64,000 nt of DNA from Bacillus cereus G9842. Its GTDB lineage: Bacteria > Bacillota > Bacilli > Bacillales > Bacillaceae_G. The notes under the pieces are model-generated. The model was given only the letters and a program-made list of their open reading frames with translations, was not told where the DNA came from and did not search any database. Shown here piece after piece: positions 16,578 through 25,407 of this stretch (the first letter of the stretch is position 1; each line of letters starts with the position of its first letter). The DNA lies in the NCBI RefSeq assembly GCF_000021305.1, contig NC_011772.1, positions 3,634,001 through 3,698,000 on the forward strand. The letters run 5' to 3'. Both the position numbers and the translations under genes were made by a program.

Positions 16578-17741
16578 TTATAAAGAAGCTTTATATATAC
16601 TTAGAACATCATCTTTATTTAATTTTTTAAAGTTACCAAATTCACCATACACCATCGCTTTATTAGCCATTATATCAATTTCATTTTCTCCAATACCGTA
16701 ATCAGCTAATGTTGCTGGCGCTTCAATTGAAGTCCAAAATTGACGCAGTGCCTCAATTCCTTCTAACGCCACTTCTTTATCTGTTTTGCCATCTGTTTCT
16801 ATATCAAATACACGAATAGCGAACTGTTTAAAACGACTTACATTTTCCTCTACAACATGTTTCATCCAGTTCGGGAATAAAATCGCAAGCCCACCTCCAT
16901 GCGGTATATCATGAACAGCAGAAACTGCATGTTCAATATTATGAGTTGCCCAGTCACCTCTTACTCCCATCGCTAAAATGCCATTTAACGCCATCGTTCC
17001 GCAATATAAAATTGTTTCCCTATGCTCATAATTTTCTAAATCACTTAAAAGCTTAGGTGCTGTTTCAATGACTGTTCTTAAAACAGATTCACAATAACGG
17101 TCTTGTAGTTCTGTATTCGTTCCATGATGGAAATATTGTTCTAATACATGTGACATAATATCTACCATACCATAAATCGTTTGATCTCTCGGTACAGATG
17201 CAGTATGAACTGGATCTAAAATTGAAAACTGCGGGAATGTAACTGGGCTTCCCCATCCATACTTTTCATTCGTTTCCCAATTTGTAATTACCGAGCCTGC
17301 ATTCATTTCAGAACCTGTCGCAGCAAGAGTAAGTACAGTGCCAAATGGTAATGCCTCACTAGCAAATGCTTTTTTCGTTACAATATCCCATACATCTCCA
17401 TCATATTTGCTACCAGCAGCAATCGCTTTCGTACAGTCAATTACACTTCCTCCACCAACTGCTAAAATAAATTCAACTCCATTATCTTTACAAATTTGAA
17501 TCCCTTTCTTTACAGTTGATACACGAGGATTCGGTTCAACACCCGTCAATTCAAATACTTCTGCATTAATATCCTTTAAAATAGAAATTACATTATCATA
17601 AATACCGTTTCTTTTAATACTGCCTCCTCCATATACGAGAAGAACCTTCTTACCAAACTGTGGAATTTCAGTTTTTAACTGTTCTAATTGATTTTTACCG
17701 AAAATAAGTTTCGTTGGATTACGAAATACAAAATTTTGCAT
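16578..17741 (-). CDS. Iron-containing alcohol dehydrogenase (butanol dehydrogenase type)
   Basis: NAD(P)H-dependent alcohol/aldehyde oxidoreductase of the Fe-ADH family, YugJ/BdhA-like. The 387-residue protein has the nucleotide-binding GGGS motif ([11 protein letters not shown] near residue 40 and [14 protein letters not shown] near residue 96) and the metal ligands in the [18 protein letters not shown] segment around residues 265-285, preceded by the aspartate in [15 protein letters not shown]. It is monocistronic, with its own terminator. The physiological substrate cannot be told from sequence. Confidence 0.9.
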   Translation of the reverse strand: MQNFVFRNPTKLIFGKNQLEQLKTEIPQFGKKVLLVYGGGSIKRNGIYDNVISILKDINAEVFELTGVEPNPRVSTVKKGIQICKDNGVEFILAVGGGSVIDCTKAIAAGSKYDGDVWDIVTKKAFASEALPFGTVLTLAATGSEMNAGSVITNWETNEKYGWGSPVTFPQFSILDPVHTASVPRDQTIYGMVDIMSHVLEQYFHHGTNTELQDRYCESVLRTVIETAPKLLSDLENYEHRETILYCGTMALNGILAMGVRGDWATHNIEHAVSAVHDIPHGGGLAILFPNWMKHVVEENVSRFKQFAIRVFDIETDGKTDKEVALEGIEALRQFWTSIEAPATLADYGIGENEIDIMANKAMVYGEFGNFKKLNKDDVLSIYKASL

Positions 17742-17825
17742 ATTTCTTTACCATCCCTTCTATATGAAAAGCAACTATACTTTTGTATACCATATTTTTT
17801 TCATTTCACAAAAAGATTTGCTTAA

Positions 17826-17857
17826 CAAAAAAGCCCCAGCCTAAGGGCTGAGACTTT
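17826..17857 (-). terminator. Terminator of DUF420 gene
   Basis: CTCAGCC / GGCTGGG stem (with one G-U pair on the minus strand) next to the stop codon, followed by GCTTTTTTGTT. Confidence 0.75.
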
Positions 17858-18396
17858 TATTGATAATAAGGTGAGATCATTAAGTAAACAATAACACCAG
17901 ATAAACTTACATATAACCAAATTGGCATCGTCCAACGTACAATTTTACGGTGACGTGTTAATTGATTTGTAAAACCAAATACAAGTGCAAACAATGCAAG
18001 TGGTACAATAATTGCTGCTAGGATAATATGTGTAATTAAAATGATGAAATACACATATTTAATGAATCCTTCTCCGCCAAAATGTGTTGCTGGCGCCAAG
18101 TAATGATACGATAAATAAGAAACACAAAATAGCAACGTCGTTGTAAATGCTGCGAGGATAAAACCACGGTGCATTTTCACATTCTTTTTAATAATAGAGT
18201 ATAAAGCTGCTAATAAGAATACGAACGTAAAGCTATTAAAAATCGCATTTAACATTGGTAAAATTGTTACATCAAAATGTACTTCTCCTTCATAGCCAAC
18301 AGGTCCAAAGAACAAAAATAAAATAATCGCATTTACAATTACAGAAAGCGTTATCACAATAGGAGCATAGCTTTTCTGATTTGTTGATTGATCCAC
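17857..18396 (-). CDS. DUF420 membrane protein (YozB-like)
   Basis: Integral membrane protein of the DUF420 family, distantly related to cytochrome oxidase assembly proteins. About five membrane helices, with conserved histidines in NVKMHRGF and SYHYLAPATHFGGEG suggesting haem or copper contact. I start it at the GTG at 18396 (179 residues) or the TTG one codon earlier: both follow a good GAGGGAG site. An upstream in-frame ATG at 18435 has a GAGG only two bases away. Function not established. Confidence 0.82.
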   Translation of the reverse strand: MDQSTNQKSYAPIVITLSVIVNAIILFLFFGPVGYEGEVHFDVTILPMLNAIFNSFTFVFLLAALYSIIKKNVKMHRGFILAAFTTTLLFCVSYLSYHYLAPATHFGGEGFIKYVYFIILITHIILAAIIVPLALFALVFGFTNQLTRHRKIVRWTMPIWLYVSLSGVIVYLMISPYYQ

Positions 18397-18510
18397 CAAA
18401 ATGGTCACTCCCTCTTCCTTCGAGTATGTATACATAACCTCACTATTTTAACATATTATTCACAGTGTAAATGTGACAATAGTTTGACACAGCAAGACAA
18501 GACAAAGAAA

Positions 18511-18547
18511 AAAATCCTTCTTAATAAAACTTCTTAAGAAGGATTTT
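18511..18547. terminator. Terminator downstream of the 38-residue gene
   Basis: Fourteen-bp inverted repeat AAAATCCTTCTTAA / TTAAGAAGGATTTT with T-rich flanks on both strands, 30 bases beyond the small minus-strand gene. Confidence 0.8.
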
Positions 18548-18576
18548 ATCGCTTTATTATTCAAATAGCAACGCGA

Positions 18577-18693
18577 TTAATTTTTGTTAAAAAATGTATC
18601 GCTATATGCTTGAAAAATTTCAGACACTTGATATCCCATTAATGAAATTGCTGTTAATGAAAAGAAACCAATCATAAGAAATCGAAACCACAT
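18577..18693 (-). CDS. Small single-span membrane protein, 38 residues
   Basis: Starts MWFRFLMIGFFSLTAIS and ends YSDTFFNKN. Residues 3-20 form one hydrophobic segment; the rest is a short soluble tail. A near-perfect site AAGGAGGAG lies seven bases before the ATG, which is strong support for translation of so short a frame. It follows the 105-residue membrane gene by 24 bases and precedes a terminator, so the two are probably one transcription unit. No homologue recognised. Confidence 0.72.
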   Translation of the reverse strand: MWFRFLMIGFFSLTAISLMGYQVSEIFQAYSDTFFNKN

Positions 18694-18717
18694 ATAAATC
18701 TCCTCCTTGTATTTAGC

Positions 18718-19035
18718 TTAAAAAACGTTAGCTACCTTACAAGTTGCGTGGCACTCTTCATCATCACTTTCCTTCTTCTTTACAATTGCTGTTATAAATC
18801 GAATCATAAAGAATAGTACAAAAGGAAATTGTTCGTAATTCACATTGGCATAGTTTAGCAACGGCTCGCGCTGCACATCGAACGGAGATGAGAAGGAATA
18901 GAACATACCTTGCTCTTCCATATATACAATTACAATTTTCATGCAAAATACTATTCCTAGAAACGAAACAATATCTTGCCATTCTGTCGTATATAACAAG
19001 TTATACAGCTCTAATACGTACTCTTCCAACATCAT
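18718..19035 (-). CDS. Hypothetical two-span membrane protein, 105 residues
   Basis: Two hydrophobic segments (about residues 20-40 and 70-88), a polar middle loop, and a charged tail with two cysteines (ECHATCK). The start follows AAGGAAGGGGGG closely; either of the two adjacent ATG codons at 19035/19032 may be used. Followed by a 38-residue membrane gene, suggesting a two-gene membrane unit. I do not recognise the family. Confidence 0.7.
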   Translation of the reverse strand: MMLEEYVLELYNLLYTTEWQDIVSFLGIVFCMKIVIVYMEEQGMFYSFSSPFDVQREPLLNYANVNYEQFPFVLFFMIRFITAIVKKKESDDEECHATCKVANVF

Positions 19036-19190
19036 CCCCCCCTTCCTTTTTTACCATTCTGCTCGCCTTCGTATAAAAAGTCAAGAAAAAAGTTTATATT
19101 CACTATGACAATAGTAATTACTTGTTTCTATGATTATATATGATTCTTTTATAGCAATGATTGGGTGTAACTCTCTTCTAAAACAAGAAA

Positions 19191-20606
19191 TTAGAATCGA
19201 ACAGATTCCTCATTTTTACTTTCGGAATTCAATACTGTACTATTTTTATTTCTATTAAAAATAAAATAAGAAATTATTATAAGAAGAGTAACAAGTATCG
19301 TTAATAGTGCCTGTGAACGTAAAGATTCAATTGCGATCATTGCAACTAAAACTGCTATAATCGCAGCAATTGTAACATATGTTACATATGGAAAAAGCCA
19401 CATCTTCACTTTCAAATTTTGTTGTTCTGCTTTCCCCATTTTTTTACGTATCTTGAAATGTGAAATTGCTATAACGAGATAAACGAGTAATGCAATACCG
19501 CCAGATGCATTCACTAAAAATAAAAATACTTTATCTGGAGATATGTAACTAAAAACAACTCCAATGTAAGCAAAGAAAGTTCCAAATAAAACCGCCCGAA
19601 CCGGAACACCACTACTATTCAATTTCAAAAATGCCTTTGGTGCATCTCCTCTTTCTGCCATTGAAAAAAGCATTCTTGAGTTCGTATATAAACCCGAATT
19701 TAAACAAGAAAGTACAGCTGTTAAAACGATAAAATTCATAATTTGTGCTGCCGCTGGTATCCCTATATGTTCCAATACCGCCACAAATGGGCTTTTTAGT
19801 ATGTTCGCTGAATTCCACGGAAGGAGTGTAACAACTACAGCGATCGATCCAATGAAAAATACGAGAATACGCCAAATCACACTATTTGTTGCTGTTTTTA
19901 CTGCTTTTACAGGTTCGGCAGACTCTCCAGCGGCTACAGCAACAATCTCTGATCCCATAAATGAAAATATAACGACGGTAATTCCAAGTAACACCGAACT
20001 TATACCATTTGGCATAAATCCTCCTTGCCCTACTAAATTCGAAGTGCCAGGTGCTTCCGTTCCTGGTACAAATCCTAAAATAACAGCAAGACCTAAGCAA
20101 AGGAACAAAACAATACTTATTACTTTAATAAATGAAAACCAATATTCAAATTCTCCAAATGATTTCACCGAGAAAACATTCGTCAACGTTAATAAAATCG
20201 TTAATATTAAGCTTAATAACCAGAGTGGGATTTCCGGAATCCAGTATTGAATAATACCAGCACCTGCTGTAGCTTCTATTGCAATAACAATTACCCAGAA
20301 AAACCAATATAGCCACCCAATTGTATAACCTGCCCATGGACCAATTGCTTCTCTTGCATATGTTGCAAATGAACCACTTGTCGGATTAATAGCTGCCATT
20401 TCCCCCAGCATTCTCATAACGAAAATAACTAGAAGCCCTGCTAATGCATATGAAACGATAGAACCAGGTCCTGCCGAATGCACAACCGCACCACTTCCAA
20501 CAAACAAACCAGCTCCTATTACGCCACCAATTGAGATCATTGTAATGTGGCGTATTTTGAGGTCTTTCTTAAGATTTTTATCCAACTCTTGTACATCCCC
20601 TTCCAA
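19191..20606 (-). CDS. Amino acid permease, APC superfamily (GabP/AAT-like)
   Basis: Proton-coupled amino acid importer. The 471-residue protein has 12 predicted membrane helices and the amino-acid transporter family hallmark near the N-terminus: MISIGGVIGAGLFVGSGAVVHSAGPG, followed by LGEMAAINPTSGSFATYAREAIGPWAG. That N-terminal block is closest to the GABA/proline-type permeases of bacilli; substrate cannot be fixed from sequence. No obvious terminator follows, and no operator was recognised in the 250-base upstream region shared with the divergent chitinase gene. Confidence 0.9.
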   Translation of the reverse strand: MEGDVQELDKNLKKDLKIRHITMISIGGVIGAGLFVGSGAVVHSAGPGSIVSYALAGLLVIFVMRMLGEMAAINPTSGSFATYAREAIGPWAGYTIGWLYWFFWVIVIAIEATAGAGIIQYWIPEIPLWLLSLILTILLTLTNVFSVKSFGEFEYWFSFIKVISIVLFLCLGLAVILGFVPGTEAPGTSNLVGQGGFMPNGISSVLLGITVVIFSFMGSEIVAVAAGESAEPVKAVKTATNSVIWRILVFFIGSIAVVVTLLPWNSANILKSPFVAVLEHIGIPAAAQIMNFIVLTAVLSCLNSGLYTNSRMLFSMAERGDAPKAFLKLNSSGVPVRAVLFGTFFAYIGVVFSYISPDKVFLFLVNASGGIALLVYLVIAISHFKIRKKMGKAEQQNLKVKMWLFPYVTYVTIAAIIAVLVAMIAIESLRSQALLTILVTLLIIISYFIFNRNKNSTVLNSESKNEESVRF

Positions 20607-20854
20607 ACTAAATTTGAAATTTATGTAAGAGTACTGTGCGAAAGATTTTGTCCTATACTTTAAAATATATCAAAATATTCTGAATTTAACAATTGCAATT
20701 CAATCTCCTTCAAAAATTATTTCATTAGGTTTAATACTTTCCCATACACAATTGTTGAGAAAATTATAGTCCTCTTACAAAAGAAAGAATTTTCAGATAT
20801 CATTAAATAAACAAGATTATACATCTAGACAACTTTTTGTATAGGAGTGTTAAT

Positions 20855-21937
20855 ATGTTAAACAAGTTCAAATTTTTTTGTTGTATTTTAGTAATGTTCT
20901 TACTACTACCGCTATCCCCTTTCCAAACACAAGCAGCAAACAATTTAGGTTCAAAATTACTCGTTGGATACTGGCATAACTTCGATAACGGTACTGGCAT
21001 TATTAAATTAAGAGACGTTTCACCAAAATGGGATGTAATCAATGTATCTTTCGGTGAAACTGGTGGTGATCGTTCCACTGTTGAATTTTCCCCTGTATAT
21101 GGTACAGATGCAGAATTCAAATCAGATATTTCTTATTTAAAAAGTAAAGGAAAGAAAGTAGTTCTTTCAATAGGTGGACAAAATGGGGTCGTTTTACTCC
21201 CTGACAATGCCGCTAAGCAACGTTTTATTAATTCCATACAATCTCTGATTGATAAATATGATTTTGATGGAATAGATATTGACCTTGAATCGGGTATTTA
21301 CTTAAACGGAAATGACACTAATTTCAAAAACCCAACTACTCCTCAAATCGTAAATCTTATATCAGCTATTCGAACAATCTCAGATCATTATGGTCCAGAT
21401 TTTCTATTAAGCATGGCTCCTGAAACAGCTTATGTTCAAGGCGGTTATAGCGCATACGGAAGCATCTGGGGTGCATATTTACCAATTATTTATGGAGTGA
21501 AAGATAAACTAACATACATTCACGTTCAACACTACAATGCTGGTAGCGGGATTGGAATGGACGGTAATAACTACAATCAAGGTACTGCAGACTACGAAGT
21601 CGCTATGGCGGATATGCTCTTACATGGTTTTCCTGTAGGTGGTAATGCAAATAACATTTTCCCAGCTCTTCGTTCGGATCAAGTCATAATTGGACTTCCT
21701 GCAGCTCCAGCGGCCGCTCCAAGTGGCGGGTACATTTCTCCAACTGAAATGAAAAAAGCTTTAGATTATATCATTAAGGGCATTCCTTTCGGAGGAAAGT
21801 ATAAACTTTCAAATCAGAGTGGCTATCCTGCATTCCGCGGCCTAATGTCTTGGTCTATTAATTGGGATGCAAAAAACAACTTTGAATTCTCTAATACTTA
21901 CAGAACATATTTTGATAATCTTTCCTTGCAAAAATAA
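20855..21937 (+). CDS. Secreted GH18 chitinase (Chi36-like)
   Basis: Endochitinase acting on extracellular chitin. From the ATG at 20855 (360 residues; AGGAGTG five bases upstream) a 27-residue signal peptide ends at QTQA, directly before ANNLGSKLL. The GH18 barrel shows KKVVLSIGGQNG and the catalytic motif DGIDIDLE near residue 144, and LMSWSINWD at the end. There is no chitin-binding or fibronectin module, as in the short 36-kDa chitinase of B. cereus, whose length it matches. A TTG six codons earlier overlaps the ribosome site and is not the start. Confidence 0.94.
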   Translation: MLNKFKFFCCILVMFLLLPLSPFQTQAANNLGSKLLVGYWHNFDNGTGIIKLRDVSPKWDVINVSFGETGGDRSTVEFSPVYGTDAEFKSDISYLKSKGKKVVLSIGGQNGVVLLPDNAAKQRFINSIQSLIDKYDFDGIDIDLESGIYLNGNDTNFKNPTTPQIVNLISAIRTISDHYGPDFLLSMAPETAYVQGGYSAYGSIWGAYLPIIYGVKDKLTYIHVQHYNAGSGIGMDGNNYNQGTADYEVAMADMLLHGFPVGGNANNIFPALRSDQVIIGLPAAPAAAPSGGYISPTEMKKALDYIIKGIPFGGKYKLSNQSGYPAFRGLMSWSINWDAKNNFEFSNTYRTYFDNLSLQK

Positions 21938-21940
21938 TAA

Positions 21941-21978
21941 AAAACAACAATAGGTTACATAACCTATTGTTGTTTTTT
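21941..21978 (+). terminator. Terminator of chitinase gene
   Basis: Sixteen-bp perfect stem AAAACAACAATAGGTT / AACCTATTGTTGTTTT with a four-base loop and T run, directly after the stop. Confidence 0.93.
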
Positions 21979-21989
21979 ATTTATGTAAA

Positions 21990-22328
21990 TTACTTTTTCA
22001 CTTCTACATGATGAAGAGATTCTTTTTCATCTCTTACATAACTATTCACAAGACTTAAAAGTAATTTACCACCAATTAACATTGCTTGTTCATCAAAATC
22101 AGCACGTAGCGCTATCGTCTTCCCAGGTCTTCCACCTTCAATTACGCCGATTACTCCTCTGCTCCCGATATTTGTTTTCACATCAATATGAAAACTTTTT
22201 AAGATTTCAGCTATTTTTCTCGGCGTTTCTATTTCTTGAAACGATAGCTCTGGATATTGATGAAAATCTCTTCGTCATGAAACTATTTGGTTATATAAAC
22301 TTTCCAATTCTTTATGCCATGTTTCTAT
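21990..22328 (-). pseudogene. Remnant of M20-family amidohydrolase
   Basis: A decayed aminoacylase-type M20D peptidase. Read on the minus strand, an N-terminal segment WHKELESLYNQIVS is followed by a TGA (22275-22277) where homologues have Trp, then RRDFHQYPELSF through ALRADFDE. The frame then jumps directly to a C-terminal-like segment QAMLIGGKLLLSLVNSY. The middle of the enzyme (roughly 300 residues including the metal ligands) is missing, apparently by deletion at a short DFDE-type repeat near 22090-22100. The first codon is ATA where ATG is expected, after a GGGGA site. Start loss, nonsense codon and deletion together mean it is not functional. Confidence 0.85.
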
Positions 22329-22396
22329 CCTAGAAATTCCCCTTTCTTTATTTAACACTTTAAACGAAACTTACATAATATTCAGTATTTAACCAT

Positions 22397-22417
22397 TAAA
22401 AAAAGAGAACTTTCTCT
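22397..22417 (-). terminator. Terminator of metallophosphoesterase gene
   Basis: Short perfect stem AGAGAA / TTCTCT with a two-base loop and a minus-strand run of T, 19 bases after the stop. Confidence 0.6.
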
Positions 22418-22435
22418 AAAAGTCCTCCTACTATT

Positions 22436-23329
22436 CTAGTCACTATTTTGCTTCAACACAAAAATTGAAAGTTCAGGTACACTCCAAAATCTAACAGGCA
22501 TCCTAGTAGTCCCAATGCCACGATTTACATATAAATATAACGGCTTACTCTTCCCCTCTACTTCATACATACCTTCAACATAGTTCTCAGCTAGTTTGGT
22601 AGTAATTAACGGACCTACAAAAGGAATTTGGACTTGTCCTCCGTGACTATGTCCTGACAGTTGAAGATCAACTGGGTAACGATTGATTTTGGTTACAACA
22701 TCCGGCTCATGTACTAATAACATGTTGAAATCATTTTGTTTCAAGTTTTTTAAAGTTGAATCTATTTGCGGCTTCCCTAATAGAAAATCATCCAAACCTG
22801 ATATTGTAATATATTTGCCGTTTTCCACTTTAATTTTCTGCACTTCATTTACTAATACAGAAAAACCAGCTTCCTCCATATATTTTTTGTAAAATAAACT
22901 ACCGCCCCCGCCCCTATCATGATTCCCAAACACAGCATATTTCCCTAAGGGAGCGTAAATTTTCTGCAAAATAGCCTTCGCTTCTTCTCTTTCCGCACTA
23001 TAAGACCCAAATTTATCTATTAAATCTCCAGTAAAAACTACTATATCTGGATGTAATTCATTCATCTTCTCCACTAAATGTTCAAGTTGTTTCAGTGTAA
23101 ACTCTGGTCCTAAATGTACATCTGAAAACTGTAATATTTTTTTATTATTAAATTCTTTAGGAATTGCAGAAGCTTCTATTTCATTCCACGTAACTGTTAC
23201 TAATTTTCGTTCTATTTCTGTCGCATAATAATACAAACTTACTGGTATCATTAATATACTTATAAAAATAATAATAAATATCTTTACGATTGATTTTTTT
23301 CGTTCTTTTTTTACATGATTCGTATTCAT
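22436..23329 (-). CDS. Membrane-anchored metallophosphoesterase
   Basis: Calcineurin-like phosphoesterase with its active site probably outside the membrane. The 297-residue protein has a Lys-rich N-terminus and one membrane helix (about residues 13-33), then all metal-binding motifs in order: FSDVHLG, FTGDLID, FGNHDRGG, and SGHSHGGQVQIP. This is the YkuE/YaeI class, of which some members hydrolyse lipid or nucleotide phosphodiesters; the substrate here is unknown. Monocistronic by spacing. Confidence 0.87.
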   Translation of the reverse strand: MNTNHVKKERKKSIVKIFIIIFISILMIPVSLYYYATEIERKLVTVTWNEIEASAIPKEFNNKKILQFSDVHLGPEFTLKQLEHLVEKMNELHPDIVVFTGDLIDKFGSYSAEREEAKAILQKIYAPLGKYAVFGNHDRGGGGSLFYKKYMEEAGFSVLVNEVQKIKVENGKYITISGLDDFLLGKPQIDSTLKNLKQNDFNMLLVHEPDVVTKINRYPVDLQLSGHSHGGQVQIPFVGPLITTKLAENYVEGMYEVEGKSKPLYLYVNRGIGTTRMPVRFWSVPELSIFVLKQNSD

Positions 23330-23423
23330 GTTTTCACCTCTAGAAACACTTTAAATCCTTATTGTTACATTAATGTGACAACATGAACAATGTTATCAAT
23401 ATGTCGTTCCCTCTCTATTCACT

Positions 23424-23452
23424 TTGACAATTTTATACAGAAGTCATAACAT
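23424..23452 (+). promoter_or_regulatory. Sigma-A promoter of formate/nitrite transporter gene
   Basis: Perfect -35 TTGACA at 23424-23429 and -10 TAACAT at 23447-23452 with a 17-base spacer, 70 bases before the start codon. Confidence 0.6.
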
Positions 23453-23521
23453 ATTTTTATAATACGTAGATTTTTGAATTTTTTCTATTCATTCCATCAT
23501 TTTATTACGGAGGGGTTATTC

Positions 23522-24337
23522 ATGTCTGTATTTACACCAGAAGAAATTACGAAACTTGCTGCGAATTCAGGAAGGAAAAAAGGTCATTTATCATTGCTCC
23601 CTATGCTAATTCTTGGTTTTTTTGGTGGTGCTTTTATCTCATTAGGGTATTTACTCGATATTCATGTTATTGGGACAATGCCAAAATATTGGGGATCATT
23701 TTCTAGTTTTCTAGGCGCTGCTGTATTCCCTATTGGTCTTATTCTCGTTATTCTTGCAGGCGGTGAACTAGTTACTGGTAACATGATGACAGTTTCTATG
23801 GCCTGGTTCCAAAAGAAAATTACTTTATTTTATTTCATACGAAATTTAGTTATTGTTACATTTAGCAATTTCATAGGAGCTGTATTCGTAGCCTATTTTT
23901 TCGGTCATATCGTCGGCTTAACTGAAGGAGCTTTTTTAGCGAAAACTATTTCTATCGCTCAAGCGAAACTACAAGATACACCATTGCAAGCATTTATTTC
24001 TGCAATCGGATGTAATTGGCTCGTTTGTTTAGCTGTTTGGCTCAGTATGGGAAGTAAAGAATTTATCGGAAAGATTATCGGTATTTGGTTCCCAGTTATG
24101 ACTTTTGTTGCGATTGGATTTCAACACGTTGTAGCCAATATGTTTGTCATCCCAGCTGCGATTTTTGCCGGTCATTTCACTTGGGCTGAATATTTTCCAA
24201 ACTTTATTTTTGTTTTCTTTGGAAATTTAGTAGGGGGTATGTTATTTGTAGCACTACCTTACTTCATATCTTATAATAAGAAACTACCTTCTCATCAAGA
24301 GAAGACTGAAATGAAGAACAAATCTCTATCCGCTTAA
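23522..24337 (+). CDS. Formate/nitrite transporter family protein
   Basis: Pentameric FNT channel for small monovalent anions such as formate or nitrite. From the ATG at 23522 (271 residues), preceded by GGAGG nine bases upstream, it has six membrane helices and family motifs GGAFISLGYL near the first helix, GGELVTGNMMT, the gating-histidine region GFQHVVANMF and GNLVGGMLFVA. No formate or nitrite enzyme gene is adjacent, so the transported ion cannot be inferred from context. Confidence 0.92.
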   Translation: MSVFTPEEITKLAANSGRKKGHLSLLPMLILGFFGGAFISLGYLLDIHVIGTMPKYWGSFSSFLGAAVFPIGLILVILAGGELVTGNMMTVSMAWFQKKITLFYFIRNLVIVTFSNFIGAVFVAYFFGHIVGLTEGAFLAKTISIAQAKLQDTPLQAFISAIGCNWLVCLAVWLSMGSKEFIGKIIGIWFPVMTFVAIGFQHVVANMFVIPAAIFAGHFTWAEYFPNFIFVFFGNLVGGMLFVALPYFISYNKKLPSHQEKTEMKNKSLSA

Positions 24338-24408
24338 ATGGAATGTCTATAAAGTGTCCTAAAAAATATTACAAATTTCATTTTTTTTGCGAATATATGT
24401 ACGTACAC

Positions 24409-24437
24409 TTGTTCTCGAATGTTTTATACGTTATAAT
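24409..24437 (+). promoter_or_regulatory. Sigma-A promoter of HU gene
   Basis: -35 TTGTTC (24409-24414) and perfect -10 TATAAT (24432-24437), 17-base spacer, 40 bases before the start codon. Confidence 0.8.
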
Positions 24438-24477
24438 AACAACTTAAATAGCATTATTTACATATGAGGTGAAAAAC

Positions 24478-24750
24478 ATGAACAAAACAGAATTAATTAA
24501 AAACGTAGCACAAAATGCTGAGATTTCTCAAAAAGAAGCTACTGTAGTTGTACAAACTGTAGTAGAATCAATCACTAACACTTTAGCTGCTGGTGAAAAA
24601 GTACAACTTATCGGATTCGGTACATTCGAAGTTCGCGAAAGAGCTGCTCGTACAGGCCGTAACCCACAAACTGGTGAAGAAATGCAAATCGCAGCTTCTA
24701 AAGTACCTGCTTTCAAAGCTGGTAAAGAACTAAAAGAAGCTGTAAAATAA
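24478..24750 (+). CDS. hup: DNA-binding protein HU
   Basis: Histone-like nucleoid protein, homodimeric. The 90-residue protein starts at the ATG at 24478 ([11 protein letters not shown]), seven bases after GAGGTG, and contains the HU signature [22 protein letters not shown] for the DNA-binding arms and the C-terminal [15 protein letters not shown]. The genome probably carries other HU copies, so this may be one paralogue. It has its own strong promoter and terminator. Confidence 0.96.
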   Translation: MNKTELIKNVAQNAEISQKEATVVVQTVVESITNTLAAGEKVQLIGFGTFEVRERAARTGRNPQTGEEMQIAASKVPAFKAGKELKEAVK

Positions 24751-24752
24751 TG

Positions 24753-24790
24753 AAAAATATCCTTCTCATTTATGAGAAGGATATTTTTTT
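24753..24790 (+). terminator. Terminator of HU gene
   Basis: Seventeen-bp perfect stem AAAAATATCCTTCTCAT / ATGAGAAGGATATTTTT with a two-base loop and T run. It also overlaps the ancestral 3' end of the opposing GNAT gene. Confidence 0.93.
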
Positions 24791-25249
24791 CATAACATAA
24801 TTAATAAAAATCTGACCATTATGCTGTTTCTTTTGTTCTTTTATGCAAATAAAACCTTTACTTTAAAAAAAAGGTTTTGCGGTAATGCTCGCCTCTGTAT
24901 ATATCTCCCTATGCCCCAATTTCACTGCTTCTTTTTCTAACATCTGTAGTATGTATGAAGCGACTCTTTTCCCTTGATAATCTTTATGTGTAAATAAACG
25001 ATCTACGTAATGATCATCGTTATAATCCCTAAATCCCAATATCACACCGTTATGATCCGCTACATAACTAATATTCTTCTCTAAAGACTTTAACCAGCTT
25101 TCTCTATCTAGTCGATTTGGTGCCCACGCCTGTAGCTGTAACTCATTATAATCTTTTGCATTAACCGTATGAACTGTCTCATAGAAAAATTGTAATACTT
25201 GCTCTAAATCTTCTTTCTGAAATGTTCTAACTATAATATCTTTTAACAT
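24768..25249 (-). pseudogene. GNAT acetyltransferase ended early by a nonsense codon
   Basis: N-acetyltransferase of the GNAT fold. The frame from 25249 gives 128 residues with the acetyl-CoA region HKDYQGKRVASYIL and then IYTEASITAKPFF, followed by TAA at 24863-24865. Homologues normally continue ...KPFFESKGY. Here the next codons in the same frame read SKGFICIKEQKKQHNGQIFINYVMKK and continue to a stop at about 24768, so TAA stands exactly where GAA (Glu) is expected, a single-base change. The product would lack the last beta strands. It could still be a short functional protein, but loss of function is more likely. Confidence 0.78.
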
Positions 25250-25344
25250 ATATAAGTCTCCTTACCAAACTACCTCTTAACTTTTCTACTACATACGATT
25301 CCATATTTCTTCTTTATTATATCGTTTTAATTTCTATACGAACA

Positions 25345-25377
25345 AAAAAACAATACTTATTCAAAGTATTGTTTTTT
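25345..25377 (-). terminator. Terminator of copA
   Basis: Fourteen-bp perfect stem AAAAAACAATACTT / AAGTATTGTTTTTT with a five-base loop. Confidence 0.88.
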
Positions 25378-25407
25378 AATTCTATTCAATTACTTTAATG
25401 TAGCTTT

